A stretch of 64,000 nucleotides of DNA, taken from assembly GCA_964532485.1 (NCBI GenBank), contig CAZHKE010000006.1, positions 42,667 to 106,666 of the forward strand, in the 5' to 3' direction. The first letter of the stretch is position 1. Each line of letters starts with the position of its first letter. The DNA comes from DATBSK01 sp964532485. Lineage in GTDB: Bacteria; Actinomycetota; Acidimicrobiia; IMCC26256; PALSA-555. Of the stretch, positions 60,890-64,000 are shown in pieces. Below the pieces are notes generated by a model. The model saw nothing but the letters and a program-made list of their open reading frames with translations, was not told the origin of the DNA and searched no databases. Both the position numbers and the translations under genes were made by a program.

Positions 60890-61453
60890 ATGCGCATCGA
60901 TCGCCCGGCGACACCACGTCTCGCGCCGATCCCGGCCGTCGCCGCCAAGGCCCGTGAGGCGATGGCAGAGCTGCCGGTCAACGCCGTGAACCTGATGGCC
61001 ACGATGGCGCACAACGGAGAGGTGGCGAGAGGCATCAACCGGCTCGCGCAGGCCACGGTCGTCGACGGCGGCGTGCCCCGTCGGCAGGTGGAGATCGCGG
61101 TGCTGCGCATGGGCTGGAACTGTCAGGCCGTGTACGAGTTCGGGCAGCACTCGCTGTTCGGGCGCGACGCGGGGCTCACCGATGCGGAGATCTACGCCAC
61201 GACCCGACCGATCTCCGAGGGGGCATGGCCGGACGCCGAGCGCGCCGTCCTCGGGCTCGTCGACGACCTCTACGCCGACGACTGCATCAGAGACTCGACG
61301 TGGGCGGAGGTCACCGAGCACTTCAGCGCCGGCGACATCGTCCAGCTGATCGCCGCAGCCGGCTGCTACCGCCTGATCTGCGGGCTCGCGAACAGCACCG
61401 GTGTCGAACTCGACGAGGGCGTGCCGGGCTGGCCAAGCGCGCCGCCGAGCTGA
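60890..61453 (+). CDS. Carboxymuconolactone decarboxylase/AhpD-like family protein
   Basis: 187-residue CMD-fold protein. The conserved core is RRQVEIAVLRMGWNCQAVYEFGQHSLFGRDAGL, with Cys, Glu and His in the arrangement C-x3-YE-x-x-QH of the family. The AhpD-type CxxC is absent, so peroxidase activity is unlikely. Role unknown; such proteins often follow BVMO or dehydrogenase genes in catabolic operons. It ends 19 bases from the convergent VOC gene. Confidence 0.83.
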   Translation: MRIDRPATPRLAPIPAVAAKAREAMAELPVNAVNLMATMAHNGEVARGINRLAQATVVDGGVPRRQVEIAVLRMGWNCQAVYEFGQHSLFGRDAGLTDAEIYATTRPISEGAWPDAERAVLGLVDDLYADDCIRDSTWAEVTEHFSAGDIVQLIAAAGCYRLICGLANSTGVELDEGVPGWPSAPPS

Positions 61454-61472
61454 GCCGCCCGCACCGTCAACG

Positions 61473-62009
61473 TCAGACGCCCATCGGTCGGATCGGGTCC
61501 TTGCCGTCCCAGTCCACGGCGGCTTCCCGGATCATGGTGAAGAACCCGCCGAGCATGCCGCTGGTGTCGCAGAGCTCGACCACGGTCCCGGGGACGTCGG
61601 CTTCGAAGTAGCAGAACCGCGCCGGCGGGTCTGGCGCAGGTGCTGCGAACTGACCCTCCTGACCGACTCGATACCCGAGCGAGAGTGCGTGGTCGTACAG
61701 GCCCTGGTAGTCGTCGGTCCAGTGGGCGATGTGCTGCACGCCCTCGTGACCTGCATCGATGAAGTCCTTGAACATCGACGGTGTGTCGTTCAGCTGTTGG
61801 ATCAGCTCGAGTTGGATGGGGCCGGAGTTCCCCAGGGCGCAGGCCATCTCGACCGGCGAGTCGACCCCGTGGTAGCGGAAGTCGTCGAGGACGCGGTGCT
61901 CCGTGTAGAACCAAGGTCCGACACCTTGGCGGATCCACTCGTCCATCGTCGCACGAAGGTCCTTGATGACGTAGGCGACCTGGGTGATCGCGCCGAACGA
62001 AGGGTTCAC
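61473..62009 (-). CDS. VOC (glyoxalase/extradiol-like) family protein
   Basis: 178-residue protein of the vicinal-oxygen-chelate fold: ITQVAYVIKDLRATMDEWI at the start, QLELIQQLND and VQHIAHWTDDYQGLYDHALSLG in the second half, and VVELCDTSGMLGGFF. The length and single visible repeat pair fit methylmalonyl-CoA epimerase- or glyoxalase-like members. Candidate metal ligands (His, Glu) are present but the function is not assignable. The GTG has GAGGAAC upstream. Divergent from the acyl-CoA ligase and controlled by operator copy 3. Confidence 0.8.
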   Translation of the reverse strand: MNPSFGAITQVAYVIKDLRATMDEWIRQGVGPWFYTEHRVLDDFRYHGVDSPVEMACALGNSGPIQLELIQQLNDTPSMFKDFIDAGHEGVQHIAHWTDDYQGLYDHALSLGYRVGQEGQFAAPAPDPPARFCYFEADVPGTVVELCDTSGMLGGFFTMIREAAVDWDGKDPIRPMGV

Positions 62010-62060
62010 CGTTCCTCCTCTCCAGGCGCGTGGCGCGCCGGCGCTCGCTGCTGCCGGGAA

Positions 62061-62115
62061 GGCCTACCACGTCGCGCTGGTTGATTGCAACCATTCGCAG
62101 GTACTCGCATAGTGT
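62061..62115. promoter_or_regulatory. Operator-promoter copy 3, divergent, VOC and acyl-CoA ligase
   Basis: TGGTTGATTGCAACCA at 62078-62093. TTGCAA is self-complementary, so it can act as -35 both ways: to TAGGCC (62061-62066, 18-base spacer) toward the VOC gene, and toward the ligase at about TAGTGT (62110-62115, 19-base spacer). The minus-strand upstream bases GAGTACCTGCGA match copy 1. Confidence 0.55.
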
Positions 62116-62187
62116 GCGGGAGGCGCCGGCCGGAGCCGAGGTCAGCAGATCGATCGACCTACGAGTGCGGGTGTCGGGATTGCCAAG

Positions 62188-63852
62188 GTGACTTCAGAGC
62201 TTTCGTTCCTGCAGGTCCTCACCGCCGTGGCCGGCGTCGTGCCGGATCGCGCCGCGATCCTGTGGCGCGATGAAGTCGTCACCTTTCGTGAGCTGACACA
62301 GCGCGCGCGAAGCGTTGCGCAGTTCCTCACACAGCAGGGTCTTGGTCGACGCTCCCGCACTGACTGCGAGCGGTGGCAGTCCAACCAGGACCATGTCGCC
62401 ATCGTGATGCGAAACCGGCCAGAGTGGCTGGAATCCATGATCGGTTGCTATGCGGCCGGGACCGTCCCGATCAACGTCAACTACCGGTACGTCGCTCAAG
62501 AGCTTCTCCAGCTTCTCCGCCTGACTCGCCCGAAGGTCATCGTCTACGAGACCAACTTCGCTTCGCAGCTCGAGCTCGTCCGAGATGAGCTGGAGTGGTC
62601 ACCGAGCTGGGTGCATGTCGACGACGGCTCGGACGCGCGACCGCTGGTCGGATCGATCTCGTTCGAGCCCCAACGGCAAGGCGCACCAGTCGGCGATTCA
62701 GCGTTGCAGACCTTCCCTGAGGACCTGTACATCCTCTGTACGGGCGGCACCACCGGTCTGCCGAAGGCAGTGTTGTGGCGTCAAGCCGACGTGTTCGTGG
62801 CCGCGATGGGGGGACGCCACGGGAAGACCGGGGAGCCGCTCTCCACCGTCGAGGCCGTGACGAAGCGGGTCCGTACAACCGTTCGTCCGTCGTTGCCCGC
62901 AGTCCCGCTGATGCACGGCGCGGGACAATGGACTGCCCTGAGCAACCTCTTCGCGGGTCAGCCGGTGGTGCTGTCAGGTGTGCTCGACCGTCTCGACGTC
63001 GACGACGTCTGGCGGAACGTCGAACGTCACAGCGTCCACACGATGATCATCGCGGGCAACGCGTTCGCACGTCCGATGGTCGACGCGTTGCTCCATGGAT
63101 CGACGTACGACCTCTCGTCGCTTCGAGTGATCCTGAGCAGCGCAGTGGCCCTGAGCTCTGAGCTGAAGCAGGTACTGCTCGAGGAGCTACCGGGAGTCAC
63201 GATCGTCGATGCGGCTGGGGCATCGGAGTCGGGGACGGCGCTCACCGAACGCACGACCTCGGGAACGCCGATTGCGAGTGGCACGTTCCAGGCAGGCGCC
63301 GCCACCGTCATCCTCGCTGACGATCGACGTACCAGGATCGACCCCGAGGACACATCGGTTGGTTGGCTCGCGAGATCAGGATGCGTGCCGCTCGGCTACT
63401 TGGACGATCCCGAGCGCACGCTGCAGACGTTCCCGGAGATCGACGGTGTTCGATATTCCATACCTGGTGATCGGGCGAGGTGGACGGCGACCGGCGACAT
63501 CGAGCTCCTCGGGCGCGACTCGATGACGATCAACAGTGGCGGCGAGAAGATCTTCGCTGAAGAGGTCGAGGAGGTCATCGCGAGGCACTCCGCGGTGTAC
63601 GACGTCCTCGTCGTCGGGCGGCCGAGCGAGCGCTGGGGTCAGGAGATCGTCGCTGTCGTACAGCTGCGCGACGATCATGTCGCGACTGTGAAGTCGATTC
63701 GTGACGAGGCGAGCAACGACCTCGCGCGGTACAAGCTTCCCAAGGACGTGATCTTCGTCGAGGAGATCGAGCGAACCCCTGCTGGGAAGCCCGACTACGC
63801 GTGGGCACGGACAGTCGCGCGTCAAGGCTTCCAGTCCCAGAGCCAACGCTGA
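62188..63852 (+). CDS. Acyl-CoA synthetase, AMP-binding family (FadD17/19-like)
   Basis: 554-residue ATP-dependent acyl-CoA ligase. The P-loop is CTGGTTGLPKAVLWR, then GASESGT, ATGDIELLG, NSGGEKIFAEEVE and the catalytic Lys in TPAGKPDY. The GGTTGLPKAVLWRQAD form and the length resemble the actinobacterial ligases of steroid side chains more than the ligase at 43866. The start is a GTG; no clear ribosome binding site. It would activate an acid that the VOC/BVMO unit or its neighbours produce. It is divergent from the VOC gene and its end is followed by a long inverted repeat. Confidence 0.9.
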   Translation: MTSELSFLQVLTAVAGVVPDRAAILWRDEVVTFRELTQRARSVAQFLTQQGLGRRSRTDCERWQSNQDHVAIVMRNRPEWLESMIGCYAAGTVPINVNYRYVAQELLQLLRLTRPKVIVYETNFASQLELVRDELEWSPSWVHVDDGSDARPLVGSISFEPQRQGAPVGDSALQTFPEDLYILCTGGTTGLPKAVLWRQADVFVAAMGGRHGKTGEPLSTVEAVTKRVRTTVRPSLPAVPLMHGAGQWTALSNLFAGQPVVLSGVLDRLDVDDVWRNVERHSVHTMIIAGNAFARPMVDALLHGSTYDLSSLRVILSSAVALSSELKQVLLEELPGVTIVDAAGASESGTALTERTTSGTPIASGTFQAGAATVILADDRRTRIDPEDTSVGWLARSGCVPLGYLDDPERTLQTFPEIDGVRYSIPGDRARWTATGDIELLGRDSMTINSGGEKIFAEEVEEVIARHSAVYDVLVVGRPSERWGQEIVAVVQLRDDHVATVKSIRDEASNDLARYKLPKDVIFVEEIERTPAGKPDYAWARTVARQGFQSQSQR

Positions 63853-63926
63853 TCGGGTGCCAGCGTGTGGCCTTCGAACAGCCTTGGTCATGCAGCACGG
63901 CCAGATCGTCTGGTATCCGATGATCC

Positions 63927-63981
63927 CGTTGCTCGCCAGTCCTCGATCAGTCCTCAGCTCATCGAGAACTGGTGAGCAACG
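63927..63981. repeat. Long near-perfect inverted repeat (about 21-bp arms)
   Basis: Arms at 63928-63947 (GTTGCTCGCCAGTCCTCGAT) and 63961-63980 are complementary at 18 of 20 positions, extended by one C-G pair outside, around a 13-base loop. It lies 75 bases after the ligase stop. Too long and too well matched for an ordinary GC-rich fluctuation; it could be a terminator, the end of a mobile element, or a recombination site. Nothing else is seen between 63853 and 64000. Confidence 0.75.
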
Positions 63982-64000
63982 CTGCGCGATAGTGAGGAAC

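Overview
This is a high-GC bacterial chromosome window with one 100-base assembly gap (4514-4613). The type-A RNase P RNA, the gene content (many P450s, CaiB CoA-transferases, acyl-CoA dehydrogenases, DUF35/thiolase-like aldolases), frequent GTG starts and likely leaderless promoters (TANNNT 6-8 bases before the start codon) all point to an actinomycete. An acidimicrobial or other environmental lineage is possible, but I cannot fix the genus.

Layout. 1-5.1 kb is ordinary housekeeping: partial bioB, a flavin amine oxidase, a GNAT acetyltransferase, amtB-glnK and rnpB. From 5.1 to 64 kb almost every gene is catabolic. By family I count four cytochromes P450, two Baeyer-Villiger-type flavoproteins, one LLM flavoprotein, five CaiB/BaiF CoA-transferases, five amidohydrolase-2 proteins, three thiolase-fold proteins without the thiolase cysteine (each with a DUF35 partner, one of them fused), two acyl-CoA dehydrogenases, three aldehyde dehydrogenases, two acyl-CoA ligases, three SDRs, two DapB-fold dehydrogenases and a branched-chain-type ABC importer. 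The pattern suggests uptake, oxygenation, CoA activation or transfer, beta-oxidation and retro-aldol removal of side chains from a terpenoid-, steroid- or alicyclic-like compound. No ring-cleavage dioxygenase, KstD or KshA is seen, so the substrate is unknown.

Transcription units by position: (a) minus 15.0-12.6 kb, P450 then amidohydrolase; (b) minus 19.8-16.4 kb, enoyl-CoA hydratase, amidohydrolase, DapB-like; (c) plus 19.9-25.4 kb, paired acyl-CoA dehydrogenases and two aldehyde dehydrogenases; (d) minus 30.2-25.4 kb, solute-binding protein, a LivH-LivM-LivG triple fusion and LivF; (e) plus 31.2-39.0 kb, P450, three CaiB proteins, SDR, 3Fe-4S ferredoxin, DUF35 and aldolase; (f) plus 45.6-50.0 kb, aldolase, DUF35, LLM monooxygenase, aldehyde dehydrogenase; (g) minus 54.2-50.1 kb, D-aminoacylase-like, DUF3237, Baeyer-Villiger monooxygenase; (h) minus 56.3-54.4 kb, GntR regulator and esterase; (i) plus 57.9-61.5 kb, amidohydrolase, second Baeyer-Villiger monooxygenase, AhpD/CMD-like; (j) divergent VOC protein and acyl-CoA ligase at 62 kb.

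Two sets of repeated promoter elements tie these units together. A 16-bp palindrome, TGGTT(G/C)CAAT(C/G)AACCA, overlaps the -35 box of three promoters (54.35, 57.85, 62.08 kb), each with an 18-base spacer to a TAG-type -10; a GntR gene lies among them. A second element (CTTTTCTAT ... TCAA ... TAGsGTG) precedes units a, c and d, with degenerate versions elsewhere; a TetR gene lies beside one copy. These look like two local regulons and are the most interesting findings, together with the three Ltp2-like DUF35/aldolase modules.
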